From positions 1 to 64,000 of the forward strand of contig JAQUWL010000008.1 in NCBI GenBank assembly GCA_028692875.1: DNA of 64,000 nucleotides. The letters are read 5' to 3'. A model generated the notes under the pieces. That model saw only the letters and a program-made list of their open reading frames with translations, ran no database searches and was not told the origin of the DNA. Positions 35,095 to 44,126 of the stretch are shown here, one piece after another. The translations under genes and the position numbers were made by a program. The stretch is from Sulfurospirillaceae bacterium. Lineage in GTDB: Bacteria; Campylobacterota; Campylobacteria; Campylobacterales; Sulfurospirillaceae. How positions within the stretch are numbered: the stretch's first letter is position 1; each line of letters begins with the position of its first letter.

Positions 35095-37929
35095 TTAAAC
35101 AACCCTATTTCTGCCACTATTTTTTGCTTGGTAAAGTGCTTTGTCCACCTTGTCGAACACTTTTTCTATGGTTTCGCCTTTTTCAAATTCTGCTACGCCA
35201 AAACTTGCTGTTATGGAGAGTTTTTTGGGAAATTCATAATCTTGAATAACTTTTCTAAATTTTTCTGCCAAAGCCCTAACGCCAGCTACATCTGTTTCGC
35301 GGCAAACAAGCAAAAACTCCTCTCCTCCCCATCTTCCAAAGGAATCCGTGTCTCTTTTATGCTCCTCGATAATCCTAGCTATCGCCTTCAGCACATCATC
35401 GCCCACTTTGTGTCCATAAGTATCATTAACTTTTTTGAAATGGTCAATATCTAGCATAATAACAGATAAAGGTCTTCCAAATCTATCAAAAAGTTTTTTC
35501 TCATAATCTAGAATATCATCCAGCTTCAAACGGTTATAAATTCCAGTTAGCTTATCTGTGTTTGATAGAACCTCAAGCTTTTGGCTATATAGTTTAAGCT
35601 CATGCTGTCGATACAACAAAAACAAAACTACCAAAAATACAAAAAACAAAATTACGTACATGTATGTATAATTTGGTCTTCCCTCATAGCTTACCAAAAT
35701 CCATTTATCAAGTATCTCTTGAGACTCTTTTTTGCCAATAGAATCTATCGCTTTGCTAAAAATATCACGCAACAAAGGCTCGTCACTTCTAATGCCAACT
35801 CGAAAATCCAGCTTTTCATCAAATTTGCCTATGATTTTTAAGGAGCCAAAAAACTCGTTTTGTATCTCATATGCCACCGTTGCGAGCGTGCCAATAGTTG
35901 CAAAAATCTTGCCCTCTTGAACTTGCTCAAGTCCCTCTTTTTCATTTTTAACTTCTACCAATCTTATATCTGGATATCGAACTTTCAAAATATCTGCGTA
36001 TTCAGAGTCCTTAGCTATGCCGATAGGTTTATTTGTGATGCTACCTATATCGTGATAAAAATCCTTATCCAACCTGCCCACCAACACAAGTGGCATATCC
36101 ATGTATGGCTTAGTAAAATTCATAAATAATTTTTGTTTTGGAGTCTCCAAAGCAAGAGATAAAATATCGCACTTTTTTTCTCTAACATAGCTTAAAGATT
36201 CAGCTCTGGTGCTTGTATCAACCAATGTTATCGGCACCCCAATAAACTTCTCCATCAGTTTTATATACTCTGCGACCATTCCTACATGTTTGCCATTGTC
36301 GTTCATCTCAAAAGGCATCCAATCTGGGTCAATACACATTGAAATATTTTTTTTAGAAGATAGATAGAGTTGCTCTTCCATGGTAAATAAAAGTCGCTCC
36401 TCTTTAGTGGTTAGAGCGTCTAAATATTTTGCTTTAAGTGCGTCCATTTCCTCTTTCAAGACATTTTTTAAAGCTTTATTAAAAAGACTTTTCAAAAGCT
36501 CATTGTCTTTATGAAATGCAAGATAGAAGTTTTTATCCTTGAGTTGGTTAAGCTCTATCTTTGTGACAATTCGCAAGTTGGCAAGCATCTCTTTGGAGAT
36601 AATATAATTTGCCGTAAAAAAATCCTCCACACACGCATCCACCAAACCAAAAGCAACCGCTTCAAGCATCTCTTTTGAGGTGGCATACTCAACAACATTA
36701 ATATCGAGATACTGCTCTTTTAAAAATCCTGTACTAGCCCAGTCTTTCAACGCACCGACTGATTTGCCCCTTAAATCTTCAAGCGAAGCGATATCATCTC
36801 TTTTCGAGCGTGTAACCAAAGATAGCTCCATAGTCATAAACTTATCGCTAAATAAAAAACGCTCTCTTCGTTCATCTGATGAAACAAAAGCCAGTGCAAT
36901 GTCAATTTGTCTATCTTTAAACTTTTCATAAAGTTCTGACCAAGCACCACTTACAAACTCTACATGTAGACCTATTTTTTGCGCCAAAAGCTTTAAATAA
37001 TCTACCGCATATCCCATAGCTACGCCGTTTTCATTAAAATCATAAGGATAAAAATCTAATTCGTTGGTTGCGGTAACGGTTGGATTTTTAGAGATATAGC
37101 TTTTTTCTTCATCCGTAAGAACAATCTCTTGCACTGGCTTAAAGGTCGTATCTTCTTTTAAAAAAGGGACGTACTTGCGTTTTATCTTTACATGTAGCTC
37201 TTGAGGCATAGCATCTAGCATCTTATTAAACAAAGATATAAACTCAGACCAATCTTTGCTCGTAACAAAGGACTGCCCTTCGCCAACATAGCGATTGAAG
37301 TTGGATATGGTCACATTTTTAAGCCCCAACTCCTTAGCCATAATCGACATAATCGCAATATCGCCAATATATCCATCAGCCTTGCCCTCATCCACAGCTC
37401 TCATTGCATCCAGATTGGTTTCGTATGTGGCATAAGTAAAATGAGGATAGTCCATCTTTAGCTTTTCATTTATCACATAGTTTTTTGCCAATGCGATAGT
37501 TTTAGGTTTATCGAAAAAGCTATCCAGAGGTTTTGCGCTATTGGAAAGCAGAGAAAAAGGAAAAGCAACGTAAGGTTTACTAAAGAGCATATCTTGAGCT
37601 CTTTGCTCATTAGTTGTGGCTTTTAAAATCACATCGAAACCGTCTCGTGTTTTGATATGCTCCAAAGCCTCCGCCCACGTGTATTTTGGGACATAAGTGA
37701 TGTCAAGATTGAATATCTTAGCAAAATATTTTATATACTCTACGCTGATGCCTGAGTATTCGCCATCTTTGTATATTTGAAATGGGGGGAGATTTTTTAC
37801 GACTCGCACACGCAAAGTTTTGTTTTTATCTAGCCACGCCTGTTCTTTCGGAGTAACGCTGATATCAAACGCACTTAGCAAAGTTGAAAAGAAAACAAGA
37901 ATAAACAGTATATATTTCAAGCTTTTCAC
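35095..37929 (-). CDS. Diguanylate cyclase with three periplasmic amino-acid-type binding domains
   Basis: 944 residues from the GTG with GAGG six bases before it; a TTG four codons earlier is possible. A signal anchor leads into three consecutive SBP_bac_3 domains (near 25-255, 270-495 and 505-735), each starting with a K-x-x-x-x-x-D/N-P-x-PF-type segment. One membrane helix (YMYVILFFVFLVVLFLLY) near 752 and a short coiled coil connect to a GGDEF domain with RWGGEEFLLVC near 865, an active-type signature. It would make cyclic-di-GMP in response to ligands such as amino acids. Three TACATGTA sites lie in it. Confidence 0.9.
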   Translation of the reverse strand: MKSLKYILFILVFFSTLLSAFDISVTPKEQAWLDKNKTLRVRVVKNLPPFQIYKDGEYSGISVEYIKYFAKIFNLDITYVPKYTWAEALEHIKTRDGFDVILKATTNEQRAQDMLFSKPYVAFPFSLLSNSAKPLDSFFDKPKTIALAKNYVINEKLKMDYPHFTYATYETNLDAMRAVDEGKADGYIGDIAIMSIMAKELGLKNVTISNFNRYVGEGQSFVTSKDWSEFISLFNKMLDAMPQELHVKIKRKYVPFLKEDTTFKPVQEIVLTDEEKSYISKNPTVTATNELDFYPYDFNENGVAMGYAVDYLKLLAQKIGLHVEFVSGAWSELYEKFKDRQIDIALAFVSSDERRERFLFSDKFMTMELSLVTRSKRDDIASLEDLRGKSVGALKDWASTGFLKEQYLDINVVEYATSKEMLEAVAFGLVDACVEDFFTANYIISKEMLANLRIVTKIELNQLKDKNFYLAFHKDNELLKSLFNKALKNVLKEEMDALKAKYLDALTTKEERLLFTMEEQLYLSSKKNISMCIDPDWMPFEMNDNGKHVGMVAEYIKLMEKFIGVPITLVDTSTRAESLSYVREKKCDILSLALETPKQKLFMNFTKPYMDMPLVLVGRLDKDFYHDIGSITNKPIGIAKDSEYADILKVRYPDIRLVEVKNEKEGLEQVQEGKIFATIGTLATVAYEIQNEFFGSLKIIGKFDEKLDFRVGIRSDEPLLRDIFSKAIDSIGKKESQEILDKWILVSYEGRPNYTYMYVILFFVFLVVLFLLYRQHELKLYSQKLEVLSNTDKLTGIYNRLKLDDILDYEKKLFDRFGRPLSVIMLDIDHFKKVNDTYGHKVGDDVLKAIARIIEEHKRDTDSFGRWGGEEFLLVCRETDVAGVRALAEKFRKVIQDYEFPKKLSITASFGVAEFEKGETIEKVFDKVDKALYQAKNSGRNRVV

Positions 37930-38040
37930 ATCACACCTCAAGGATAAGTGACCTTGCGTTAGTATACTAAAATTTTACTAAGGGATGTTTTGAAAAGCAG
38001 TGAAAACTAGGAGAGAAGATGCCCTCTCCTATAAAAGTCT

Positions 38041-38469
38041 CTATTTAACTTGAATTTTTTTGATTTCGGCTTTTTCGGATTTGAGTTTTGGCAATACTAC
38101 CTCCAAAACACCATCCGAGCTTGAGGCTTCAATATTTTCGATATCGACATTTTCTGGCAAAGCAAAAAGGCGTTGAAACTTGCCATAACTACTCTCTACT
38201 TTATAGTAGTCTTTCTCTTTACGCTCTTCTTTAAAACTTCGCTCACCAGAGATAACAATCTGACCGTCTTTGATATCTATGCTGATATCCTCTTTTTTCA
38301 CTCCGGGCAAATCAACCTCAATGTGATATGCAAACTCGCCCTCGCGAGTACTTACGCTTGGCTTAAATGTCGAAATACCACTCTCTTGCTCCAATGACGG
38401 ATAGTAGTTGAAAAACTTACTTTCCAAATCCTTCAACTCTTTCAGTGGGTTAAATCGTGTAATCATCAT
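38041..38469 (-). CDS. Small heat-shock protein (Hsp20/alpha-crystallin family)
   Basis: 142 residues from the first of two ATGs after AAAGGAG; a frame 20 codons longer lacks support. The N-terminal MMITRFNPLKELKDLE pattern and the crystallin domain (AYHIEVDLPGVKKEDISIDIKDGQIVISGER, ending GVLEVVLPK) are typical. It binds unfolding proteins without ATP. The C-terminal IKKIQVK resembles the I-x-I/V docking tail. Confidence 0.93.
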   Translation of the reverse strand: MMITRFNPLKELKDLESKFFNYYPSLEQESGISTFKPSVSTREGEFAYHIEVDLPGVKKEDISIDIKDGQIVISGERSFKEERKEKDYYKVESSYGKFQRLFALPENVDIENIEASSSDGVLEVVLPKLKSEKAEIKKIQVK

Positions 38470-38542
38470 CTTGAACTCCTTTGTTTTTTGAAAGAAGTTT
38501 AATACATGTGAAGATTTTTTGTCTGCCACTTAAGTAGCACAA

Positions 38543-39199
38543 TCAAGCATCTGGCAAATGTTCTAGGATATTTTGAAAGTCTTTTAGGCATATCTCTTTG
38601 CGTTTAACATCAATCAGTCCATCTTCTTTGAGTTTCTGAAGGTTTCGATTGAGCACTTTTCGCACCGTACCTACTAAAGAGGCTATCTCTTCGTGCGAAA
38701 GATTGTTGATAAGTTTTAGAGTTTGCTTTGCACCTTTTTTTTCGATATTGCGAGAAATAAGTTTAATAAGGCGAGTTGTGACATCATACAAAGAGAGATC
38801 CGTTGCCAAAGTCTCCACATCTCGCAATTGTTTGGCGACATATGGAAGAAAAAGTTTATTAAACGAGGGTTTTGTCTCAATCCACTCACGAAATAGCTCA
38901 ATAGGGAAAACCAACAATTTTACATCATCAAGTGCCAAAACGATATTTTCGTGCTCTTTGGCATCTAAAAGTGTAACGACATCGTACATATCGCCTTTTG
39001 AAAGCAGATAAAGTATCTGTTCTTTCCCTGTTTCAAAATTAACCTGAGATACTTTAACACGCCCCTCCAAAATGACAAAAAAATGACTCAACGTCTCTTC
39101 TGGACGCATTAAGGTTTCGCCTTTTTTAAAATGCGTTACTCTGCCAAAACGCTCAATATCCTCTTTCAACTCTTTTTGAATTACATCAAGTGCGTACAT
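38543..39199 (-). CDS. Crp/Fnr family transcription regulator
   Basis: 218 residues. An N-terminal cyclic-nucleotide-type beta barrel (HFKKGETLMRPEETLSHFFVILEGRVKVSQ) is followed by a dimer helix and a C-terminal helix-turn-helix (LSHEEIASLVGTVRKVLNRNLQKLKEDGLI). No Fnr-type Cys cluster is seen, so it is not an iron-sulfur oxygen sensor of the Fnr kind. The ligand is unknown; some relatives respond to nitrosative stress or phosphate-rich signals. It starts immediately after the stop of the YchJ-like gene, so the two are cotranscribed. Confidence 0.88.
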   Translation of the reverse strand: MYALDVIQKELKEDIERFGRVTHFKKGETLMRPEETLSHFFVILEGRVKVSQVNFETGKEQILYLLSKGDMYDVVTLLDAKEHENIVLALDDVKLLVFPIELFREWIETKPSFNKLFLPYVAKQLRDVETLATDLSLYDVTTRLIKLISRNIEKKGAKQTLKLINNLSHEEIASLVGTVRKVLNRNLQKLKEDGLIDVKRKEICLKDFQNILEHLPDA

Positions 39200-39601
39200 C
39201 TACCCCTCAACTTTTCCATCCACATACATCCACGCTTTTATAAAACGCCTAAAGCGAGAATGCTCTACATGTAAGCCTTTTTTGCCATCTTGAACGAAAG
39301 ATGCACGAAAACTTACCTTGCCAACTTTGTCTTTCTCGCCACCTTGCCACACACTTAAAACCTCTAACTTTGTCCACGCCAAACCTTTACATGTAGAGGC
39401 GATCTCCTCTTTGAGGTTATTGTTTCGATGGTTTGGATGCGTTGTTTCATAAAGATAATCAACAAGCCCAAAAACAAATGCTGAGTAACGAGAACGCATC
39501 AAATCCTCACATGTAGGGGCGTTTTTGCTTCTATGATATGGTTCGCAACACTGCTCGTAAGGTTTGCCACTATCGCATGGGCAAGAAGAGTGCTTAGACA
39601 T
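39200..39601 (-). CDS. YchJ-like (UPF0225) SEC-C motif protein
   Basis: 133 residues. The N-terminal zinc-binding motif CPCDSGKPYEQCCEPYH is the SEC-C pattern of YchJ proteins, then LMRSRYSAFVFGLVDYLYETTHP, an NTF2-like fold. Function unknown; other SEC-C motifs contact SecB or ribosomes. Two TACATGTA sites lie inside. It is followed without a gap by the Crp/Fnr gene. Confidence 0.88.
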   Translation of the reverse strand: MSKHSSCPCDSGKPYEQCCEPYHRSKNAPTCEDLMRSRYSAFVFGLVDYLYETTHPNHRNNNLKEEIASTCKGLAWTKLEVLSVWQGGEKDKVGKVSFRASFVQDGKKGLHVEHSRFRRFIKAWMYVDGKVEG

Positions 39602-39614
39602 TATTTTCCTCTAT

Positions 39615-40256
39615 TCAACAATATTGCTCTATTTCTTCAACAATAGCTGGAAATTCTCTCTCAAAGTTAGTCAAAAAATCTCCATCAACAAGCTGGATAG
39701 TACCCATAAGTGACTTTGGAAAGCTCTTGAGTCTTACAATAAGGTCGTCATCGCTAAACTCTGCTTTTTCGTGTGCTGATTGGAGTATCTCACTCCATGA
39801 AAAAGTATTAAATTTTGCGATTAAGTAGATATCAAAAATATCTTTAGGGTTGTCACGTCCGATGATGGCGGTCAATTTATTGCTCAATATATTTTCAAGC
39901 GTATCTACAATATAGCCATTTTCTAACACCAAAAGCTCTTTATAGCGTGGCGACATGTCATTGACAAAATTAATTTGCAATGCATCTTCTACTAAAAAAC
40001 GCATAAAATCTTTTGACTCCACCTCTGCTTTGAGCTTAAAGTGTTTTTGCAATGCAACTTTGATATTTTTAACTGCGAAACCGTATCTAACAGAACGATT
40101 GGTAAAAAAATCCAAGTCATCTGAATAACGTTTTTCGTAATAAAATCTACTTACACATGTACCGCCGGTAAGGTAAAACTCTTTTTCGGTTTCAAAGACT
40201 ATTTTTAAGACCTTGTCTTGCAAGGCGTACAGTTTGTCATAAATTATGCTATCCAT
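39615..40256 (-). CDS. AbiEii/AbiGii-type nucleotidyltransferase (toxin of a type IV-like pair)
   Basis: 213 residues. The catalytic core is FYLTGGTCVSRFYYEKRYSDDLDFF near residues 27-51: GG, then a D-x-D pair (DLDFF), as in AbiEii toxins. KLTAIIGRDNPKDIFDIYLI near 127 matches the conserved K-x-x-x-x-x-R-x-x-x-D-x-x-D segment. Such enzymes modify tRNA or other targets and can stop growth during phage attack. It overlaps the 101-residue partner upstream by 13 bases. It is shorter than classical AbiEii (about 290-300 residues). Confidence 0.85.
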   Translation of the reverse strand: MDSIIYDKLYALQDKVLKIVFETEKEFYLTGGTCVSRFYYEKRYSDDLDFFTNRSVRYGFAVKNIKVALQKHFKLKAEVESKDFMRFLVEDALQINFVNDMSPRYKELLVLENGYIVDTLENILSNKLTAIIGRDNPKDIFDIYLIAKFNTFSWSEILQSAHEKAEFSDDDLIVRLKSFPKSLMGTIQLVDGDFLTNFEREFPAIVEEIEQYC

Positions 40257-40549
40257 TTTAACTCATCTATTAAAATAGGTTTATCGAAAAAATACACCTC
40301 AGCGATGTTTTTTCTTCTAAAAATATAGTCGTGATTGAAAGTAGGAATTTTAAAATTTTCAAGAAGATAGAGCAACTCATTTGTATCAAAAAGTTTCAAA
40401 TCTGCCAATAAATGTGTACTGTTTAATAATATTTTTTCAAATAAAAAAGCTTTTTGTCGCTCATCATCACTTTTGATAATTTTTTCAATATCATTTGTCG
40501 TGATGTTCAAGTCCCAAAAACACTCCTTAACGATACGCTCTAGTGCCAT
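40244..40549 (-). CDS. Putative partner/antitoxin of the AbiEii-type enzyme
   Basis: 101 residues, helical and acidic, starting MALERIVKECFWDLNITTND. I do not see the winged-helix AbiEi antitoxin fold. The FWD-start pattern followed by a helical LLADLKLFDTNELLYLLENF stretch reminds me of the small proteins (DUF6922-like) found next to AbiEii enzymes, but this is by eye only. Good ribosome site (AAAGGAG). The 13-base overlap with the enzyme gene supports a two-gene system. Confidence 0.72.
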   Translation of the reverse strand: MALERIVKECFWDLNITTNDIEKIIKSDDERQKAFLFEKILLNSTHLLADLKLFDTNELLYLLENFKIPTFNHDYIFRRKNIAEVYFFDKPILIDELKWIA

Positions 40550-40631
40550 TAAAACTCCTTTTTTTGCTCTCCCATTTTAGCATTATTATGCAAAATCGCT
40601 ACGCAAAGAAAAATGTACATGTAAAGATGTT

Positions 40632-40922
40632 CTACTTGTCAAAACGAGCATAAAGTGCATTATAGACTTTATTGTTTTCTCGTTTGCCAACACTTAAAAC
40701 CAAAATAACAACTTTTTCATCCATAACTTCATAAGCCAATCTATATCCAACTGTTTTTAACTTTATTTTGTACACATTCTCAAATCCAACCAATTTATCT
40801 TTGGGAACTTTCGGATTAATAAGTCGCTCTCCCAGCTTCTTTTTAAACTGCTCCTTGATAGTCTCGCCCAAATGTTTCCACTCTTTGAGTGCCAATGGAT
40901 GAAACTCTAATTCATAGCTCAT
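40632..40922 (-). CDS. RelE-family toxin
   Basis: 96 residues from the ATG overlapping the antitoxin gene by 11 bases. The RelE fold shows in YELEFHPLALKEWKHLGETIKEQFKKKL near the start and in YKIKLKTVGYRLAYEVMDEKVVILVLSVGKREN near 52-84, with the basic residues used for mRNA cleavage on the ribosome. A TACATGTA lies just downstream (40616-40623). Confidence 0.93.
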   Translation of the reverse strand: MSYELEFHPLALKEWKHLGETIKEQFKKKLGERLINPKVPKDKLVGFENVYKIKLKTVGYRLAYEVMDEKVVILVLSVGKRENNKVYNALYARFDK

Positions 40923-41163
40923 CAAGCGTCACTTTGATAGGAGTGTAAGCTTCGCTTTGTCTGCTGGTAACTTCTTTTGATAACATATAATCATCCAACA
41001 TTTCTATCATCTTTTCATACGTTTTGGAAGGAACAAGGTAAGCACTTGCCACATTGTGATTGAGTATAGCAACAACCTCATCCCCCGCATTTTCAAGAAT
41101 TTGTGTAGGTGATTTTTTAAGCTCTGTGATACTTGCTGTGTAGTTTGATAAAATAGGTTGCAT
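40912..41163 (-). CDS. Phd/YefM-family antitoxin of the RelE toxin
   Basis: 83 residues. The N-terminal DNA-binding part (YTASITELKKSPTQILENAGDEVVAILNHNVASAYLVP) is typical of Phd/YefM; the C-terminal tail (EVTSRQSEAYTPIKVTLDEL) would wrap the toxin. It probably represses its own operon. It precedes and overlaps relE. Confidence 0.93.
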   Translation of the reverse strand: MQPILSNYTASITELKKSPTQILENAGDEVVAILNHNVASAYLVPSKTYEKMIEMLDDYMLSKEVTSRQSEAYTPIKVTLDEL

Positions 41164-41223
41164 TTTAGATACCTTTTTTAGTACTTTATTTGATGTTTAT
41201 TATACTCTGATGACATTGGCTTG

Positions 41224-41448
41224 TCAAATAGAGTATTTACATGTAATTTTAGACAAAGAAAATATGATATCATTTATAGCAAGACGCTGGATGGTAGATA
41301 GTGAATAGCCAAAAGAACTTTTTGTTTGTTCATTGACAAAAGAAATCGTTTTAAATAAGTTGAGGGATATAATGCAAGAAGAAAGATTCTCAGATACTCT
41401 TTGTAAATAGTGTTTTAGTTTCTCTTGCTCAGTTGATAACTCATTCAC
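41224..41448 (-). pseudogene. Truncated helical protein, possibly an AbiU2/HEPN-like remnant
   Basis: 74 residues, with a good ribosome site (AAGGAG) but an abrupt end. The segment SLSTIQRLAINDIIFSLSKI resembles the N-terminal part of AbiU2/HEPN-type proteins, where similar sequence is followed by F-D and a long domain. Here the frame runs into TCKYSI and stops, across a TACATGTA (41238-41245). I read it as a deletion remnant, though a genuine short gene cannot be excluded. Confidence 0.5.
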
Positions 41449-41475
41449 AATAAACTCCTTTACATGTAAACCTAT

Positions 41476-42738
41476 TTACCCCCCTCTCAACGCCTCCGCT
41501 ATCAACTCTATCGGATTTTTAAACACCACATCGACTTTTTGTTGATACAAAGCATCGCTAAGCTGCATTCTGCAAGCACTACATTCAGCACTCACAAACT
41601 GTGCACCACTCTCTTGTATCATCGCAGCTTTTGGGAGTCCTGCGGCTTTAGCAAAGTGGTATTTCTCAGTTTGCATCGTTACACCACCGAAACCGCAACA
41701 GCGGTTCGGGTCGCTCATCTCTTTCATTACATAATTTTGAGAAAGCAAGTTTCTAGGCTCTTTCCATAGCCCTTGCATTTTTCTGGCGTGGCAAGGGTCG
41801 TGGTAGGTGACAACATCCGTTTGCTTGGCTCTAGTTGCCAAAATCTCAGCTAGATTGGTCTTTTTTTCTAGGTATTCTGTCGCCATAAATATTTTTGGTT
41901 TAATGGCAAGCGCTCTTTGTCTCCATTGCTCTTGGTCGTGGAAAAAGTGTGCGTAGTCTTCTTTGATCATAGCGCTACATGTAGCTTCAGGAATGATGAT
42001 AGCATCAAGCTCGTTTACGAAACTTTCGATATATTCGATATTAAATTTTGCCAAAACATCAACGCTATCAAAATCGCCCGTAAAATAATGCGGTGCACCA
42101 CAGCATTTTTGTTGTTTTATAAGATATGCGTCTATCTGCAAAACCTTCAATATCTCCAAAAGTGCCTTGCCGATATCGGTGTACATGTAGTTTGCCAAAC
42201 AGCCGATAAAGATACCCACTTTGCCTTTTCCACCGTTATAGATGATGTCTGGATGTGAATTTAAAAAGCTTTTTTTCTTCAAGCTTGGAAGAAGTCTATC
42301 TATCTTCAAAAGGGGTATTTTTCTAAGGCTCATCGAGCTTTGTTTTTCCACCATCTTAAACCCGCAGGTTTGAAACATATAGCCAAAACGTGCAACGATG
42401 TCCATGATAGAGCGATTGCGTAGCAAAAAGAAGGCTAGTTTTTTATACCACGCAAGTCCAAATTTTTTAGCGATGTCATTTCTGGCTTGCTCGATAAGCA
42501 TATCCACAGGCAAGTCATTTGGGCAGACATCAACGCAGTTGGTACACAAAAAACAGCTCTCAAAGATATCTTTTACATTTCTGTCTAGCTCAAGCTCGCC
42601 TCGCTGATACGCCCCCAAAAGGTCTAAAAAACCTCTAGGACTCGTTACCTCATCGCTATTGACACTATGAATCGTACATGTAGGAATACATTTCCCACAC
42701 TTGATGCAAGCATCGCTCGTTAAGTTAAAATTAAACAT
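41476..42738 (-). CDS. GlcF/LutA-like iron-sulfur oxidoreductase subunit
   Basis: 420 residues. Two N-terminal [4Fe-4S] motifs are CIKCGKCIPTC near residue 11 and CFLCTNCVDVCPN near 62. Two C-terminal CCG domains are seen as GCLANYMYTDIGKA with QKCCGAPHYF near 210, and YHDPCHARKM with NRCCGFGGV near 350. This is the layout of glycolate oxidase GlcF and of anaerobic glycerol-3-phosphate or lactate dehydrogenase subunits. No flavoprotein partner (GlcD) is adjacent in the window. It is last in the hemB-argF-DUF2603-hemN operon, 2 bases after hemN. Substrate unknown. Confidence 0.85.
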   Translation of the reverse strand: MFNFNLTSDACIKCGKCIPTCTIHSVNSDEVTSPRGFLDLLGAYQRGELELDRNVKDIFESCFLCTNCVDVCPNDLPVDMLIEQARNDIAKKFGLAWYKKLAFFLLRNRSIMDIVARFGYMFQTCGFKMVEKQSSMSLRKIPLLKIDRLLPSLKKKSFLNSHPDIIYNGGKGKVGIFIGCLANYMYTDIGKALLEILKVLQIDAYLIKQQKCCGAPHYFTGDFDSVDVLAKFNIEYIESFVNELDAIIIPEATCSAMIKEDYAHFFHDQEQWRQRALAIKPKIFMATEYLEKKTNLAEILATRAKQTDVVTYHDPCHARKMQGLWKEPRNLLSQNYVMKEMSDPNRCCGFGGVTMQTEKYHFAKAAGLPKAAMIQESGAQFVSAECSACRMQLSDALYQQKVDVVFKNPIELIAEALRGG

Positions 42739-42740
42739 AT

Positions 42741-44117
42741 TTAAACCGTTTTACTAAATCGTCTTTTGCTCTCTGGAATTTTTTGCAAATAGGCATCAAA
42801 AGGCATAACAATATTTCGTATCAAAAGCGTTCCAGTTGTACTTACAGTTATCTTTTTACCCTCTTTATCTACTTGCACTAACTCCTCTGCTACAAATGGC
42901 TCCAATGCTTGAATCGCATCGGCAAAATAGTCAAAAAAATCAATTTCAAAAGTGGCTTCGATATTTGCGATGTTAAGCTTGAAGTTGCTCATCATCTCCA
43001 TAATAACAGCCTTTCTCAACACATCATCATCACTTAAAGTCAACCCTCTATGCACAGGCAAAAGTCCGTTGTCAATCGCCTCTTCATAGGCTTCCATCTC
43101 TTTAAAATTTTGAACATAGTGTCTTATGCCTTCACCTATGCTTGTTAAACCTATACCTATCAAATCCGCTCCACCTTTTGTGGTATAGCCTTGAAAGTTG
43201 CGGTGCAGCTCTCCTTTTTCAATCGCCAAAAACAGCTCATCATCAGGCTTAGCAAAGTGATCCATACCTATCATCTGATAGCCGTTACTTTGAAGATAAT
43301 CAATCGTGTATTTCATAATAGCAAGCTTTTCGCTAGGGTGTGGTAAAGTCGTCTCATCAATCTTTCGCATCGTCTTTTTCATCCACGGCACATGAGCATA
43401 GTTAAAAACGGCAAAACGGCTTGGCTGAAGCGTAAGGGCAAGTTCGAGCGTCTTTTTAAAAGTGTCCAAACTCTGATATGGCAAACCATAAATCAAATCC
43501 ATATTGACTGATTCGATGCCAGCACTTCGAGCCATCTCAACAGCACGCTTTGTTGTTTCATACGGCTGAATACGATGTATCGCTTTTTGCACCTCATCAT
43601 TAAAATCTTGCACTCCGTAGCTGATACGATTAAATCCGCCTTTAACCAAAACATCCAACTGCTCTTGTGTTAAAAAACGTGGGTCTATCTCGCAACTTAT
43701 TTCAGCTTCCTTGCTAAAATTTTTAAAATAACTTCGTATAAGAGCGATGATGCGTTGCAACTGCTCAGCACTAAAAAATGTAGGCGTGCCTCCACCAAAG
43801 TGCATTTGAAGGACTTCTCTGCTCATATCTAAGTGTTTTGAAAGTATCTTTAGCTCTTTTTCAAGATAATCAATATATCTGTCTTTTTTATCCTCTTTGC
43901 TAGTGAACACGACATTGCATCCACAAAAGTAACAAGCACTTCGACAAAATGGCAAGTGAAAATACAAAGAAAGTTTTCTATTTTTATCTTGGTTTTTAAG
44001 TATCTGCACGTAGCTCTCTTGCGTAAAAGCCTCGTTAAACTCAGGTGCGGTCGGATAGCTCGTATAACGAGGTCCGGGCTTGGAGTATTTGGAAAACTGG
44101 TCAAAATTTATCATCAT
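42741..44117 (-). CDS. hemN: Oxygen-independent coproporphyrinogen III oxidase
   Basis: 458 residues, the normal HemN length. A radical-SAM enzyme converting coproporphyrinogen III to protoporphyrinogen IX without oxygen. Visible are GPRYTSYPTAPEF at the start, the cluster motif CRSACYFCGC near residue 59 (C-x3-C-x2-C-x-C), GGGTPTFFSAEQL near 108, and the family DLIYGLPYQSL near 210. It starts 9 bases after the DUF2603 gene. Confidence 0.96.
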   Translation of the reverse strand: MMINFDQFSKYSKPGPRYTSYPTAPEFNEAFTQESYVQILKNQDKNRKLSLYFHLPFCRSACYFCGCNVVFTSKEDKKDRYIDYLEKELKILSKHLDMSREVLQMHFGGGTPTFFSAEQLQRIIALIRSYFKNFSKEAEISCEIDPRFLTQEQLDVLVKGGFNRISYGVQDFNDEVQKAIHRIQPYETTKRAVEMARSAGIESVNMDLIYGLPYQSLDTFKKTLELALTLQPSRFAVFNYAHVPWMKKTMRKIDETTLPHPSEKLAIMKYTIDYLQSNGYQMIGMDHFAKPDDELFLAIEKGELHRNFQGYTTKGGADLIGIGLTSIGEGIRHYVQNFKEMEAYEEAIDNGLLPVHRGLTLSDDDVLRKAVIMEMMSNFKLNIANIEATFEIDFFDYFADAIQALEPFVAEELVQVDKEGKKITVSTTGTLLIRNIVMPFDAYLQKIPESKRRFSKTV

Positions 44118-44126
44118 TTACCTTTC

